Assembly (NCBI RefSeq): GCF_009846885.1
Contig: NZ_WUWM01000019.1
Coordinates: 62,001-126,000, forward strand
From: Paenibacillus puerhi
GTDB lineage: Bacteria > Bacillota > Bacilli > Paenibacillales > NBRC-103111
Reading direction: 5' to 3'
Length of the DNA: 64,000 bases
Under the pieces are notes generated by a model. The model was not told where the DNA came from, did no database searches, and saw nothing but the letters and a program-made list of their open reading frames with translations. This document shows, piece after piece, positions 8,985 through 18,006 of this stretch (the first letter of the stretch is position 1; each line of letters opens with the position of its first letter). A program made the translations under genes and the position numbers.

Positions 8985-9830
8985 TTAGTACAGGCTACCC
9001 GTGTTGATCACCGGACTAGCCGAGCGATCAGACACGATGGCCACCAGCAAATTGTTAATCATCGCCGCCTTGCGTTCCTCATCCAGCTCGATGACGCCTT
9101 CTTCCTGCAGCTGGGAGATCGCGAGCTGAACCATCCCGACAGCGCCTTCTACGATCTTCGAGCGGGCCGCTATGATGGCGGCGGCCTGCTGCCGCTGCAG
9201 CATAGCGCTGGCAATCTCAGTCGAGTAGGCGAGGTGGGTAAGGCGGGCCTCCATCACCTCGACCCCTGCTACGGAAAGCCGGTCCTGCAGCTCCTGGGCA
9301 AGCTGGCCGGCGACTTCATCCGAGTTGCCTCGCAGAGAATAGCCCCCGTCTTCGAACGTATCGTACGGATATTTGCCCGCTACGTGCCGGAGTGCGGTTT
9401 CGCTCTGGATCTCAACAAACTGCTCGTAATTGTCCACATCGAACGTCGCTTTGGCTGAGTCGACCACGCGGAATACGACGACGGCGGCGATTTCGATCGG
9501 ATTGCCTTCGATGTCGTTAACCTTCAGCTTGGCGCTGTTAAAGTTGCGGACCCGCAGCGATACTTTCCTACGGACCGAGAAAGGAATCGTCATCCAGATG
9601 CCGCTCTGGCGAATAGTTCCGGCGTAGCTGCCGAAGAAAGTAACGACCATGGCCTGATTAGGCTGAACGATCGTCAAGCCGGACAGCAGGGAAATGGAAA
9701 TAATGGCCAGGACAATGCCGAGAACAGGCGATTCGGTCTGAACCATAAACCAGGCTCCGACGATATCGACAAGGACAAGCGTGAGTAATCCGACAAAACC
9801 GTTCCAAGTCCAGGGTTTCTTTTCGTGCAT
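8985..9830 (-). CDS. SPFH/Band 7 domain membrane protein
   Basis: 281 residues from the ATG at 9830, chosen because AAGGAG lies 10 bases upstream; a longer frame has no ribosome site. Two close hydrophobic segments at residues 10-60 anchor the protein, followed by a prohibitin/stomatin-type SPFH domain ([33 protein letters not shown]) and an Ala/Gln-rich coiled coil ([20 protein letters not shown]). SPFH proteins scaffold membrane microdomains and often modulate proteases. It is the first gene of a two-gene unit with the ribbon-helix-helix protein. Confidence 0.85.
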   Translation of the reverse strand: MHEKKPWTWNGFVGLLTLVLVDIVGAWFMVQTESPVLGIVLAIISISLLSGLTIVQPNQAMVVTFFGSYAGTIRQSGIWMTIPFSVRRKVSLRVRNFNSAKLKVNDIEGNPIEIAAVVVFRVVDSAKATFDVDNYEQFVEIQSETALRHVAGKYPYDTFEDGGYSLRGNSDEVAGQLAQELQDRLSVAGVEVMEARLTHLAYSTEIASAMLQRQQAAAIIAARSKIVEGAVGMVQLAISQLQEEGVIELDEERKAAMINNLLVAIVSDRSASPVINTGSLY

Positions 9831-9991
9831 GCGTTTTTCACTCCTTGAGATTGAGATTTGGATATCGAATTGATATTTATATGATATCACTATTAGGAAA
9901 TAATGTAAAATGTAATAAATGGAAAATAGCCAAAATAGGCAAGTTTGACAGACTGTCTGCCGAATGCTATAAGTGGGTAGAGGTGATCAGG

Positions 9992-10336
9992 ATGGAACAG
10001 GTCAAAACCGACCAGCGCTTCAAGGAAATTGTGGCAGACGATAAGCCTACAGTGGCCGTGTTTAAGACGACGTGGTGCAAGGACTGCCACTTTATCGATC
10101 CGTTTATGCCGCAGGTTGAGGCGGCTTATGAGGATCGTTTGCGGTTCATTCACATTGACCGCGACGATCTTCCCGATCTATGCAGCGAGCTCAATATTCT
10201 GGGAATCCCCAGCTTTATCGTGTTTCGCAACGGGCAGGAGCTTGTTCGCTTTGTCAGCAAGCTGCGCAAGACGAGAGAGGAGATCGAGCAATTTCTCGAC
10301 CGTGCGCTTGAGGTTTCCGGAGCCGTCAGCTCGTAG
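9992..10336 (+). CDS. Thioredoxin-family protein (WCKDC active site)
   Basis: 114 residues from the ATG at 9992 (AGAGGTGA upstream). It has a thioredoxin fold with active site WCKDC near residue 30 and the cis-Pro loop in LGIPSFIVFRNGQ. The Lys-Asp between the cysteines differs from Gly-Pro of canonical thioredoxin, so redox potential and partners probably differ from TrxA at 27693. B. subtilis YtpP is a comparable small thioredoxin-like protein. It is monocistronic, ended by the hairpin at 10381, and divergent from the SPFH operon. Confidence 0.82.
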   Translation: MEQVKTDQRFKEIVADDKPTVAVFKTTWCKDCHFIDPFMPQVEAAYEDRLRFIHIDRDDLPDLCSELNILGIPSFIVFRNGQELVRFVSKLRKTREEIEQFLDRALEVSGAVSS

Positions 10337-10380
10337 GCAAACGGCTGCTTGAAGCAAGGCTCGGACGCTCCGGCCGGAAG

Positions 10381-10419
10381 AAGCCCAGAAGGCGAAGTAG
10401 CGCCTCCTCTGGGCTTTTC
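10381..10419 (+). terminator. Terminator after thioredoxin-like gene
   Basis: AAGCCCAGA..GGCG pairs with CGCC..TCTGGGCTT, followed by TTCTTCTTT. Confidence 0.75.
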
Positions 10420-10560
10420 TTCTTTCATGGCTTTGTAACATTTCCGCATGGAATTGACCCCCATTAATCGTTATAATATTAATGAACGTTCGTGCTGTCT
10501 GAACATCATCGAATGTCCATACCAAGCAAGTAACGAACGAAAGAAGCGGGTGAGAAGCGG

Positions 10561-11505
10561 ATGAAGATGGAGCGGAGAATGAAAGCCTGGTCTCTTGCCA
10601 GCATGCTGGGCATGTTCTTGATTCTTGTTATGGGGGCGCTCGTCACCAAAACCGAATCCGGACGCGGATGCGGAGACGACTGGCCGCTTTGCAACGGAAA
10701 ATTTGTTCCTGCGTATACGATTGAATCGTTTATTGAATACAGCCACCGCTTTGTGGTGGGGGTTGTCGGTCTGATTTTGCTGGCTACGACCATTCTGGTG
10801 TTTCTGTACAGCCGGCGCAAGGATGCCAAGTGGTATGTCGGCGGTGCGATGTTCTTTACGGTGCTTCAGGCGATACTGGGGGCTATGGCGGTTGTTTGGC
10901 CGCAGTCATCGGCGATCCTGGCTCTTCATTTCGGGTTTTCGCTGATGTCATTTGCCTTTACGCTGCTGCTGTATCTGGTTTTTACGAAATTCGGCGATGC
11001 GATGAACAAGGGGGATGGCACCCGCCTTTCAGGGGGCGTTCGTTTCTCGGTCTGGGCTATTTTGGTCTACAGCTACGTTGTAGTGTACCTGGGCGCTTTT
11101 GTCCGTCATACGGAGGCGATGGGCGGCTGTATCGGTTGGCCTCTCTGTAACGGCCAGGTGATCCCCGAGCTGTCGGGTCCGACGGGAATCGCTTTTATTC
11201 ACCGAGTTGGAGCAGCGGTTCTCGGTATTGCTCTGCTCGTCTTATTTATGTTCGTGCGCGGACAAGCCAGCCGGGACAGCGGTATGTATCAGTCGATCCG
11301 CCTAGCCTTTTATCTGGTAATCCTGCAGATCCTGAGCGGCGGCTTCGTCACCCTAGCCATCGGCTACGACATTTATTTGCTTGCCAGCTTGCTGCACGCG
11401 ATGCTGATTTCTTTTCTGTTCGGAGTGTTATGCTATTCCGCGATCGCTTCTCTTCACACGAAGGGGGCGCAAGCTCAGGCTTACGCAGCACGCAGGCTGC
11501 CGTAA
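10561..11505 (+). CDS. ctaA: Heme A synthase (CtaA/Cox15)
   Basis: 314 residues with eight predicted membrane helices. It oxidises the C8 methyl of heme O to a formyl, giving heme A for cytochrome aa3 oxidase. The two halves are internally related: GCGDDWPLCNG in the first extracellular loop (Cys37 and Cys44, the disulfide pair) and GGCIGWPLCNG in the second. The heme-ligand region ESFIEYSHRF holds Glu and His62, and IAFIHRVGA and LLHAML carry later His ligands. The ctaB partner is not adjacent here. Confidence 0.92.
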   Translation: MKMERRMKAWSLASMLGMFLILVMGALVTKTESGRGCGDDWPLCNGKFVPAYTIESFIEYSHRFVVGVVGLILLATTILVFLYSRRKDAKWYVGGAMFFTVLQAILGAMAVVWPQSSAILALHFGFSLMSFAFTLLLYLVFTKFGDAMNKGDGTRLSGGVRFSVWAILVYSYVVVYLGAFVRHTEAMGGCIGWPLCNGQVIPELSGPTGIAFIHRVGAAVLGIALLVLFMFVRGQASRDSGMYQSIRLAFYLVILQILSGGFVTLAIGYDIYLLASLLHAMLISFLFGVLCYSAIASLHTKGAQAQAYAARRLP

Positions 11506-11608
11506 GCCTTTTCTTCAAGCGTATATACGTGAACCTATATCTCCTCATCCATAGGTTGTTTGGCAGGTAGCCTATATAGGGTAAAAAAAGACAAGGGAGG
11601 AATGTACG

Positions 11609-12043
11609 ATGTATGCCAATATTCTGGTTGCTTATGACGGGTCCGAGATTTCGGAACGCGCTCTCGAAGCGGGAGCCCGGCTTGCGGCGCTGACGCCGGA
11701 AGCGAAGCTTCAGGTGCTTCACGTTTTTTATTGGCCGACGCTGGTGATTGGGGATGCTTTCATTGCGGCTCCACCTGCTAGGGCCACGGAAGAATATGAG
11801 TACACCCAAGCGCTTGAGGAGAAGGCGAGGGAGCATGCCGCAAAGTTCGGAGCCTCGAACATCGAGGTTACTACGCTGCAAGGCTCTCCGGCCAAGGTTA
11901 TACTTGAGTATGCCGTAACTACTGCGGCTGACGTTATCGTTATCGGCAGCAGAGGATTGAGCGGAATTGGCGAATTCGTGCTTGGTAGCGTCAGTCATAA
12001 TGTTGTGCAGCATGCGCGTGTTCCTGTTCTTGTCGTGAAATAA
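11609..12043 (+). CDS. Universal stress protein, UspA family
   Basis: 144 residues beginning MYANILVAYDGSEISERALE, with the C-terminal nucleotide-binding signature GSRGLSGIGEFVLGSVS. This is the ATP-binding class of single-domain Usp, a cytoplasmic dimer linked to stress survival. An AAGGGAGG ribosome site lies 8 bases before the ATG. It is monocistronic. A perfect 16-bp palindrome (CGATGCCCGGGCATCG at 12046) and a short tandem repeat follow it. Confidence 0.92.
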   Translation: MYANILVAYDGSEISERALEAGARLAALTPEAKLQVLHVFYWPTLVIGDAFIAAPPARATEEYEYTQALEEKAREHAAKFGASNIEVTTLQGSPAKVILEYAVTTAADVIVIGSRGLSGIGEFVLGSVSHNVVQHARVPVLVVK

Positions 12044-12067
12044 GGCGATGCCCGGGCATCGGCCTGT

Positions 12068-12110
12068 CGAAGTCCTGCCGAAGTCCTGCCGAAGTCCTGC
12101 CGAAGTCCTG
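12068..12110. repeat. Tandem repeat, 11-bp unit, 3.9 copies
   Basis: The unit CGAAGTCCTGC is repeated without errors between the usp gene and its terminator. The last copy also forms the left arm of the terminator stem at 12099. Confidence 0.9.
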
Positions 12111-12133
12111 ATGATAAGGGCTTCGGCCTTTTT
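12099..12133 (+). terminator. Terminator after usp gene
   Basis: GCCGAAG in the last repeat copy pairs with CTTCGGC and is followed by CTTTTT. Confidence 0.7.
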
Positions 12134-12258
12134 GCATAGGCCCCAGGACGGAAGAGATTGCGTCCAGCTGCCGGCAGGTCCCCCATAGTGTTCGCCATCT
12201 TCATAGGGTATACTAGCAAAGAGACCGGGCACTTCCGCAAGAATGGAGAGCAAACGAC

Positions 12259-13032
12259 ATGTTAAGAGCATTATTCCAAGAACCGCCCCGCAAGGAAGAA
12301 GGACTGCTGTTGGAGGCCAATGAAGCCATCCGCAAATACATGCGTACCCTGATGCTGATCCCGCAGGAGAAGCAGACGACGCAGGAGCGGCGCTTTGCCA
12401 TATGGAGCCAAAGCTTCCTGCGCTCAATCGATGAGCTGGAGCAGAGCCAATACGCGGCCGTCCGCTATGGTGAACTCATGGATACGATGCTCGTCCATCG
12501 GATGCCGCCCGATGAGCGCGAGCAGTATAATCGCCATTTGTATTATTATAAAAATGCCCTGATCCGGCTGTTCTCTATATTGGACAAGCTGGGACAATTT
12601 ATGAATGAACGCTTCGAGCTGCAAACGGAAAAGATCAAATCGCGGTTTTCTTATTTCACCGTCTTGCGGAACATGCACCAGAATGGGTTACATACGGGTC
12701 TGGAACAGATGCTGTACGATCTGAAGATGAAGTACAAGGAGCCGGTGGCTCGCCTGCGCAATCAGCGCAATATGGAAATACATACGATCGATGCGGATCT
12801 GCTGGACGATCTGATCCGGGCGAGAGAGAGCAAGCCGGGAGAACGCATCAGGCCCGAGGCCGAAGAAATGGAAGGCAATCTGGCGGATTTGAAAGCAGGC
12901 TGCGATATGGCGTTTCGTATTATCGCCATCGTCTTTAAGTATATAGCCAAGCATCCGCCGTCCAATCCCGAGGCTCACACCCGTACCAAGACGGGAGAGG
13001 GGAATACCCGGAGCCGTGTCAGGCGCCGTTGA
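12259..13032 (+). CDS. HEPN-like protein, possibly Cthe_2314 family
   Basis: 257 residues, largely alpha-helical and charged, with no signal peptide or membrane helix. The segment LRNQRNMEIHTID carries an R-N-x3-H arrangement like the HEPN ribonuclease motif, and the overall helical pattern resembles the Cthe_2314-type HEPN family of Paenibacillus. Function is unknown, and RNase activity is only a possibility. The C-terminal 20 residues are basic and disordered. It is a single gene with a weak ribosome site (GGAGAG), separated by 58 bases from the SDR gene. Confidence 0.55.
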   Translation: MLRALFQEPPRKEEGLLLEANEAIRKYMRTLMLIPQEKQTTQERRFAIWSQSFLRSIDELEQSQYAAVRYGELMDTMLVHRMPPDEREQYNRHLYYYKNALIRLFSILDKLGQFMNERFELQTEKIKSRFSYFTVLRNMHQNGLHTGLEQMLYDLKMKYKEPVARLRNQRNMEIHTIDADLLDDLIRARESKPGERIRPEAEEMEGNLADLKAGCDMAFRIIAIVFKYIAKHPPSNPEAHTRTKTGEGNTRSRVRRR

Positions 13033-13090
13033 ATCGGGCTCCCGCATCCACTATACTGAGAGGTAGAATAAGCCTGCAGGGGGAATGGGC

Positions 13091-13912
13091 ATGATGCCAT
13101 TACGGAAAGTCGCGCTCATTACCGGAAGCGCCAAGGGACTGGGCAGGATGACGGCGCTTCTGCTGGCCGAGCGAGGCTTCGATATTCTGGTCAATTATGT
13201 GCATAGCGAAGAGGAAGCCCAGGCTCTGTGTGAACGGGTGCGTGAGCTGGGCGTCCGCTGCTTCGCGGTGCAGGCTGACATCTGCCGAGCGGCTGATCGC
13301 GAAAGGCTGGTCGCCGAGGCGGTCAGCCGGTACGGTCAGATTGACGTGCTGGTTAACAATGCCGGACCGTTTATCCGAGAACGCCGGTTTTTCAGGGATT
13401 ATGAAGCTGCCGAGATCGAAGAACTCATGCAGGGGAATCTCCTCGGCGTCATGCATCTGGATCATTTGGTTATCCCGATGATGCGTGCCGCCTCGTGGGG
13501 ACGTATCATCCATTTTGGCTTCGGCCATGCGGCGGAGGCAAGAGGCTGGCCGCACCGGGCTGTCTATGCGGCGGCCAAGGTAGGTCTGGTTTCCTTCACG
13601 AAAACATTGGCGGCTGAAGAAGCCGGAGGCGGCATCACCGTGAATATGATCTGTCCCGGCGATATTCGTGGAGCCAATAAGGAGAGGCTGATTCAGGAGG
13701 TCGAGCATCTGCACGACGACGAGTCGCCGCGCGGGCGTCCCGGTACGGGAGAAGATATCGCACGCGTCATCGCCTTTCTGTGCGAGGACCGGTCGGATTT
13801 TTTGACCGGCAATATCATCGATGTGTCGGGAGGACTCGATCCCATCCGGGCTATCGTAGGCGGCGGAGCGGTCCGGGATGGGGCGAGCGCGGGCCCTGCC
13901 GCATCCTACTGA
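13091..13912 (+). CDS. Short-chain dehydrogenase/reductase
   Basis: 273 residues from the ATG at 13091, which sits 6 bases after AGGGGGA; the ATG at 13085 abuts the ribosome site. It is a classical SDR: a glycine-rich NAD(P) loop TGSAKGLGR, NNAG near residue 90, and the catalytic Tyr-x3-Lys in VYAAAKVG near residue 157. An unusual feature is that the catalytic Ser position reads FGFGHA instead of a clear Ser-rich loop. The substrate is unknown. It is convergent with the NifU-like gene across a bidirectional terminator. Confidence 0.87.
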   Translation: MMPLRKVALITGSAKGLGRMTALLLAERGFDILVNYVHSEEEAQALCERVRELGVRCFAVQADICRAADRERLVAEAVSRYGQIDVLVNNAGPFIRERRFFRDYEAAEIEELMQGNLLGVMHLDHLVIPMMRAASWGRIIHFGFGHAAEARGWPHRAVYAAAKVGLVSFTKTLAAEEAGGGITVNMICPGDIRGANKERLIQEVEHLHDDESPRGRPGTGEDIARVIAFLCEDRSDFLTGNIIDVSGGLDPIRAIVGGGAVRDGASAGPAASY

Positions 13913-13940
13913 TGCGGTATGCTCAGCTCGAAGATGCAGA

Positions 13941-13970
13941 AAAGGGCCGACCGTTAACGGTCGACCCTTT
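13941..13970. terminator. Bidirectional terminator
   Basis: AAAGGGCCGACCG and CGGTCGACCCTTT are nearly perfect arms around TTAA, between two convergent genes. Confidence 0.8.
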
Positions 13971-13993
13971 CGCCTCTATCCCTGAGCGGGATA

Positions 13994-14242
13994 TTAGAAC
14001 ACCTGCATAACTTCCTGAACGCCCTCGACCTCTTCGAGCAGCGCGCGCTCGATACCGGCTTTCAGTGTAATCGTGGAACTCGGGCAGCTGCCGCAAGCCC
14101 CCATCAATCTCAGCTTAACGATGCCATCCTCCACATCCACCAGCTCAACGTCACCGCCGTCACGCTGCAGGAATGGACGAAGCTTATCTAGAACTTCAAG
14201 CACCTCATCATACATGGTACTTTGCTGCGTATTCTCGCTCAT
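13994..14242 (-). CDS. yutI: NifU-like Fe-S scaffold protein (YutI-like)
   Basis: 82 residues from the ATG at 14242, 9 bases after GGGAG; an upstream ATG abuts the ribosome site. It is a stand-alone NifU C-terminal domain with the RDGGDVELV segment and the cluster-binding pair in GACGSCPSS. Such Nfu proteins carry and deliver Fe-S clusters. It is divergent from the yuzB-like gene, and the same grouping (yutI, yuzB, yutJ) occurs in Bacillus, which supports the assignment. Confidence 0.9.
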   Translation of the reverse strand: MSENTQQSTMYDEVLEVLDKLRPFLQRDGGDVELVDVEDGIVKLRLMGACGSCPSSTITLKAGIERALLEEVEGVQEVMQVF

Positions 14243-14321
14243 GTGCCTCATCTCCCTTCTTACTCTTATTATAGTACAATAGTCAGAAAATTAAAATGGC
14301 TGTAAAGGAGCAATGCCGTCT

Positions 14322-14582
14322 GTGAGACCCATCATTGAATTTTGTGCCAGCAATATGCATCATGGGACGGATAAGCTGATGCATGCGCTGGAGGCCAATC
14401 CCGATTACGATGTTCTGGAATACGGCTGTCTGGGCAACTGCGGGGAATGCTACCTGTTCCCCTTCGCGCTCGTGAACGGCGAGATTGTAGCGGGCGAAAC
14501 GGCCGAAGCTCTGGAGCAGGCCGTTCTGGCCAAAATCAAAGAGATCGAAGACATGTTCGATCTCTTGAGTGACAGCGACTAG
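14322..14582 (+). CDS. yuzB: YuzB family protein (DUF1450)
   Basis: 86 residues from the GTG at 14322, preferred because homologues start at MxPIIEFC and AAAGGAG lies 11 bases away; the ATG at 14313 is only 2 bases from it. It is a small cysteine-rich protein (EFCASN, then YGCLGNCGECY), a likely metal or Fe-S binder of the DUF1450 family with unknown role. It is convergent with the yutJ-like gene, 6 bases apart. Confidence 0.87.
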   Translation: MRPIIEFCASNMHHGTDKLMHALEANPDYDVLEYGCLGNCGECYLFPFALVNGEIVAGETAEALEQAVLAKIKEIEDMFDLLSDSD

Positions 14583-14588
14583 CCGGCT

Positions 14589-15653
14589 TTAGCCGAAATG
14601 CCGTTTGGACATCCAGAGCACGCCGCTCTTGATGGCCCGCGGCATCATGCCGGTCATGACGGTACGCTTGCCCATCATGCCGAAGCCGGATTTTTTTCCA
14701 AGCGATCCGAGGACTCCCTTGAGCTTGATCTTGCCAAGCCGGGGAGTTTCGTTTTTCCATAAAGCTCTAAGTACATCCGCGACCTGCTCGCCCTGTGCCT
14801 CGGCCGCTTGCGCACTCGGCGAGAAGGGGAGGGAAGCGCAATCCCCTACCACATAAATATTCGGATAGTCCGGCACTTGATGGTAGGGATTGATGACCAG
14901 CCGTCCCTGCGCGTCCTTGGGCAAGTTCAGATTTTGCACGATGGGGCTAGGCTGGATGCCCGCTGTCCAGATCGTGACATCCGAGTAGATGATCTCCGGT
15001 CCGTTGTGCAGCATTCCGGGCTCCAGCTTGCTCAAGGAAACATGCGTACGCAGCTCGATATCATGCTCAAGCATCCATTCGCGTACGAAGCGCCGCACCT
15101 TCTCAGGGAAAGGGGACAAGACGCTGGCTCCGCGGTCGATGATGCGGATGTTCAGGTCCGGGCGACTCTCCCGCAGCTCGGCCGCTACCTCGACGCCGCT
15201 AAGTCCGCCGCCCACGATGGAGATCTGTCCGTAAGGCTTCGCATCGTTGACGCTTTGGTAAGCCTTGCGCGTAGAGGATAGCGATTGGATGCTTTGTGAG
15301 AACTCGGGGGCCCCTTCTATGCCGTGGTACTTGTCGACGCAGCCAAGCGCAATAACGAGCCAGTCATAGGACAAGGGCTCATCGTCAGCGAAATGGACGA
15401 GCCTGGCTTCCGGGTCTACGCTTATGACTTCCCCATACTTGAGAATAAGCCGGGGGTCGACAGGGAACTGTACCCGGATATCCTGATCCGAGACGGTTCC
15501 GGCTGCTAATGCGTAATATTCGGTTTTGAGTCCCTGGTAGGGCATCCGGTCGACCAGAATCATCATCGTATCGGCCGGCAGATCGCCATCGAGCAATTGC
15601 CCGGCCACCGTTAAACCACCATAACCTCCGCCTAGAATGACCAGTTTTTTCAT
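14589..15653 (-). CDS. yutJ: NDH-2-like FAD oxidoreductase (YutJ-like)
   Basis: 354 residues with two dinucleotide-binding folds: FAD at the N-terminus (VILGGGYGGLTVAG) and NAD(P) near residue 145 (ISIVGGGLSGVEVAAEL). The VVGDCASLP motif near residue 275 contacts FAD. It belongs to the type II NADH dehydrogenase family, which passes electrons from NADH to menaquinone without pumping protons. Sequence and neighbourhood match Bacillus YutJ rather than the second copy at 20745. It lies 29 bases upstream of nothing on its strand but follows mqnE by 28 bases, so the two may be cotranscribed. Confidence 0.87.
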   Translation of the reverse strand: MKKLVILGGGYGGLTVAGQLLDGDLPADTMMILVDRMPYQGLKTEYYALAAGTVSDQDIRVQFPVDPRLILKYGEVISVDPEARLVHFADDEPLSYDWLVIALGCVDKYHGIEGAPEFSQSIQSLSSTRKAYQSVNDAKPYGQISIVGGGLSGVEVAAELRESRPDLNIRIIDRGASVLSPFPEKVRRFVREWMLEHDIELRTHVSLSKLEPGMLHNGPEIIYSDVTIWTAGIQPSPIVQNLNLPKDAQGRLVINPYHQVPDYPNIYVVGDCASLPFSPSAQAAEAQGEQVADVLRALWKNETPRLGKIKLKGVLGSLGKKSGFGMMGKRTVMTGMMPRAIKSGVLWMSKRHFG

Positions 15654-15681
15654 AAGAGAGGGAACCCTTTCTCACTTCTGA

Positions 15682-16788
15682 TTATTCGTAAACCTGAATC
15701 TCATTGTAGAAGGTGTCGCGTTCGACCGGAATGCGTCCGGCTCCCTTGATCAGGAAAACAAGCTCGTCCCGGGTCAAGCCCTCAGGGGAAGTAGCCCCGG
15801 CTGCATGGCTGATGCGTTCCTGGATAATCGTGCCGTGCGCATCCGATGCGCCGAAGGAGAAAGCAATCTGGGTCAGCTGGGTGCCGAGGTTAATAAAATA
15901 CGCTTTGACATGCTGGATGTTGTCCAGCATCAGACGGCTGATAGCGATCGTTTTGAGGTTGTCATAAGCCGATACCCGCCGCTTCAAGCCTGCATCTATG
16001 CTGGCCGGCTGAACGGCGTTGGGGATGAAGACCATGAAACCGCCGGTTTCATCCTGCAGCTCGCGCAAGTACATCAGATGCCGAATCCGTTCTTCATACG
16101 TCTCGATCGAGCCGAACAGCATCGTCGCATGCGTCTTCATGCCGAGCTGATGCGCAGCACGGTGAACATCCAGCCACTGATCCGCCGAGGCTTTGTCTAC
16201 GAGACGCATTTTTTTGCGGTAACGCTCGGATAATATTTCAGCGCCGCCGCCCGGCATCGTACCGAGTCCCGCATTCATCAGCTCCTGGAGCACTTCCTTA
16301 TAGCTAAGCCCGCTAAGCCTGGAGAAAAACTCGATTTCGGCAGCCGTGTGCGCCTTGATGGTGACATCCGGGTAGCGCTGTTTCAAACTGCGTATGCTGT
16401 CTACATAGTATTGGAAAGGTACGTTCGCGTTATGCCCGCCCGTAATATGAAATTCCCGCATACCGGGGTGGTAATGTTTGTCGATATAGTCGAACATTTG
16501 CTCGGGAGTCAATGTATAAGCCCCGTCCTCGCCTTCGTCGCGGCGGAAATGACAGAAAGCACAGTGCTCTTCGCATACATTCGTAAAGTAAAGACTCATG
16601 TTGTCGACGAAATACACTTTTTTGCCATTCTTGCGTAAATTGACGGTATTGGCCATCTGGCCAATGGTCAGAAGATCGTCGGATTCATAGAGGAACACGC
16701 CGTCCTCCAATGTGAGGCGCTCGCCATGCTCCACCTTCTCGGCGATTGCCGCCATGCGCAGTTGTTCGTTGCTGATTGCGGTGCTCAT
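15682..16788 (-). CDS. mqnE: Aminofutalosine synthase MqnE
   Basis: 368 residues from the ATG at 16788, which has GGAGGTGG upstream; a longer frame would start outside the family. It is a radical SAM enzyme with the cluster motif CEEHCAFC. It joins the product of MqnA to adenosyl radical chemistry and forms aminofutalosine in the futalosine route to menaquinone. ITGGHNANVPF, MPGGGAEIL and DETGGFMVFIP are typical of MqnE rather than MqnC. Its presence suggests that menaquinone is made by this route and not by the MenF-MenD pathway. Other mqn genes are not in the window. Confidence 0.9.
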   Translation of the reverse strand: MSTAISNEQLRMAAIAEKVEHGERLTLEDGVFLYESDDLLTIGQMANTVNLRKNGKKVYFVDNMSLYFTNVCEEHCAFCHFRRDEGEDGAYTLTPEQMFDYIDKHYHPGMREFHITGGHNANVPFQYYVDSIRSLKQRYPDVTIKAHTAAEIEFFSRLSGLSYKEVLQELMNAGLGTMPGGGAEILSERYRKKMRLVDKASADQWLDVHRAAHQLGMKTHATMLFGSIETYEERIRHLMYLRELQDETGGFMVFIPNAVQPASIDAGLKRRVSAYDNLKTIAISRLMLDNIQHVKAYFINLGTQLTQIAFSFGASDAHGTIIQERISHAAGATSPEGLTRDELVFLIKGAGRIPVERDTFYNEIQVYE

Positions 16789-17058
16789 CGATCCACCTCC
16801 GTAAACTGGATAGGCGCCCATGGGCAGTTGGCTCATGGGCGCATTCTACAAATCTGGCACAAATTAAACGAATATCAGGCACATGTTTCTTCTGATACTA
16901 GCTATGGACAATCCATCTTATTATAAACCTCATATCCAAGCGGGGCAATACATCATAAATTTTTGATTCTCTATTTTCTTCGTCTCCGAAATCTAGTATA
17001 CTTCTTTTTTGTTAGCATGTAGACGGTACAAGTTGGATAGGCGGTGTAAGCTTGCTTA

Positions 17059-17292
17059 ATGGACAATTTAGCTGACCAGCAATTCACACTGACTCGGGAG
17101 ATCGAACATATCCGCGAGCGGATGGTTCGATTAGGTGTGGAGCTAGGTTTGATGCATCCCGAGGTTCACCGCTGCAGCGAACAACTGGACGTGCTCCTGC
17201 TGCGGTATTATCGAATGGAGAGGCTGAGGAAACAAACCGGCTATCCAAAGTCCCTTGAGGTGTCCGACGCAAAGGAGTATACTTTTATATAG
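17059..17292 (+). CDS. Spo0E-like aspartyl-phosphate phosphatase
   Basis: 77 residues. It contains the family signature CSEQLDVLLLRYY (S-x2-LD-x2-I/L-x2-Y/F) after a first helix rich in Glu and Arg. Spo0E-type proteins dephosphorylate Spo0A-P and so hold back sporulation. It has only a weak ribosome site. It lies 33 bases before the ErpA-like gene and about 1.8 kb from sda, another brake on sporulation. Confidence 0.87.
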   Translation: MDNLADQQFTLTREIEHIRERMVRLGVELGLMHPEVHRCSEQLDVLLLRYYRMERLRKQTGYPKSLEVSDAKEYTFI

Positions 17293-17325
17293 AACTAACT
17301 TTTAGGCAAGGGAGGCTGAGTTTCT

Positions 17326-17688
17326 ATGATTACGATCAGTGAGACGGCTAGCGATAAAATCAAAGAAATGCTGCAAGCGGAGGAAGCTGACAATTTATTT
17401 CTGCGTATCGGCGTGAAGTCGGGCGGCTGCAGCGGCTTTTCTTATGGCATGGGCTTTGACGACAATCAGGAGGAAAGCGACAAGGTCATGGAGATCCATG
17501 GACTGAAGGTTGTCGTGGATGAGGAGAGCGCCAAGTACCTGTACGGTGTCGAGATTGACTTTCAAGACACCGGAATCGGCGGGGGCTTCACGATTCAAAA
17601 CCCGAACGCGGTGGCTTCCTGCGGCTGCGGACAATCGTTCCGCACGAAGGAAGAGGATGCGGTGCTGGCTCAGCCTTGCGAAGACTAA
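17326..17688 (+). CDS. erpA: HesB/IscA-type Fe-S carrier (ErpA/YutM-like)
   Basis: 120 residues, the usual length. The A-type carrier cysteines are all visible: GGCSGFSYGMGF near residue 37 and CGCGQSF near residue 103. It transfers [2Fe-2S] or [4Fe-4S] clusters to apo-enzymes; likely local clients are MqnE and SdhB. GGGAGG precedes the ATG. It is followed by a strong terminator at 17719. Confidence 0.92.
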   Translation: MITISETASDKIKEMLQAEEADNLFLRIGVKSGGCSGFSYGMGFDDNQEESDKVMEIHGLKVVVDEESAKYLYGVEIDFQDTGIGGGFTIQNPNAVASCGCGQSFRTKEEDAVLAQPCED

Positions 17689-17718
17689 CCCCCTGAGCTA
17701 GTTATCATGGAAATGCTG

Positions 17719-17770
17719 TCTTCCGCGCAGGATGTGTGATGTGTACACACCCCGCGCGGAAGGTTTTTTT
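17719..17770 (+). terminator. Terminator after erpA-like gene
   Basis: CTTCCGCGC pairs with GCGCGGAAG, followed by a run of seven T. Confidence 0.85.
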
Positions 17771-17787
17771 ATGTGCGGATCATCTTT

Positions 17788-17876
17788 TGTGGATAAGTCA
17801 GGTCGGTATTCATGATATACACAGGCACGATGCAAGATCTGGCGCCTTATTAGATGCTTTATGCACAGTATCCACA
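17788..17876. promoter_or_regulatory. DnaA-box cluster 1
   Basis: Between two facing terminators (erpA-like and SPW genes) there are two exact matches to TTATNCACA: TGTGGATAA at 17788 (minus) and TTATGCACA at 17859. One-mismatch boxes are ATATACACA at 17815 and GTATCCACA at 17868, directly abutting the 17859 box. There is no gene in 17771-17956, so the cluster may be the content of this gap. Confidence 0.6.
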
Positions 17877-17956
17877 GTTACATGCAGCCGAAGAGCGTGA
17901 GTCGATCTTGAACCCGAGCATGGGTGGGTGACTTGCTTGGAAGGCTCGCATCCATA

Positions 17957-17991
17957 AGAAAAGCAGCCCTCCGTGTCGCGTGAAGGACTGC
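17957..17991 (-). terminator. Terminator of the SPW-repeat gene
   Basis: On the minus strand GCAGTCCTTC pairs with GGAGGGCTGC (with G-U pairs) and is followed by TTTTCT. Confidence 0.7.
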
Positions 17992-18006
17992 ATTCCCGTT
18001 AAGCGG

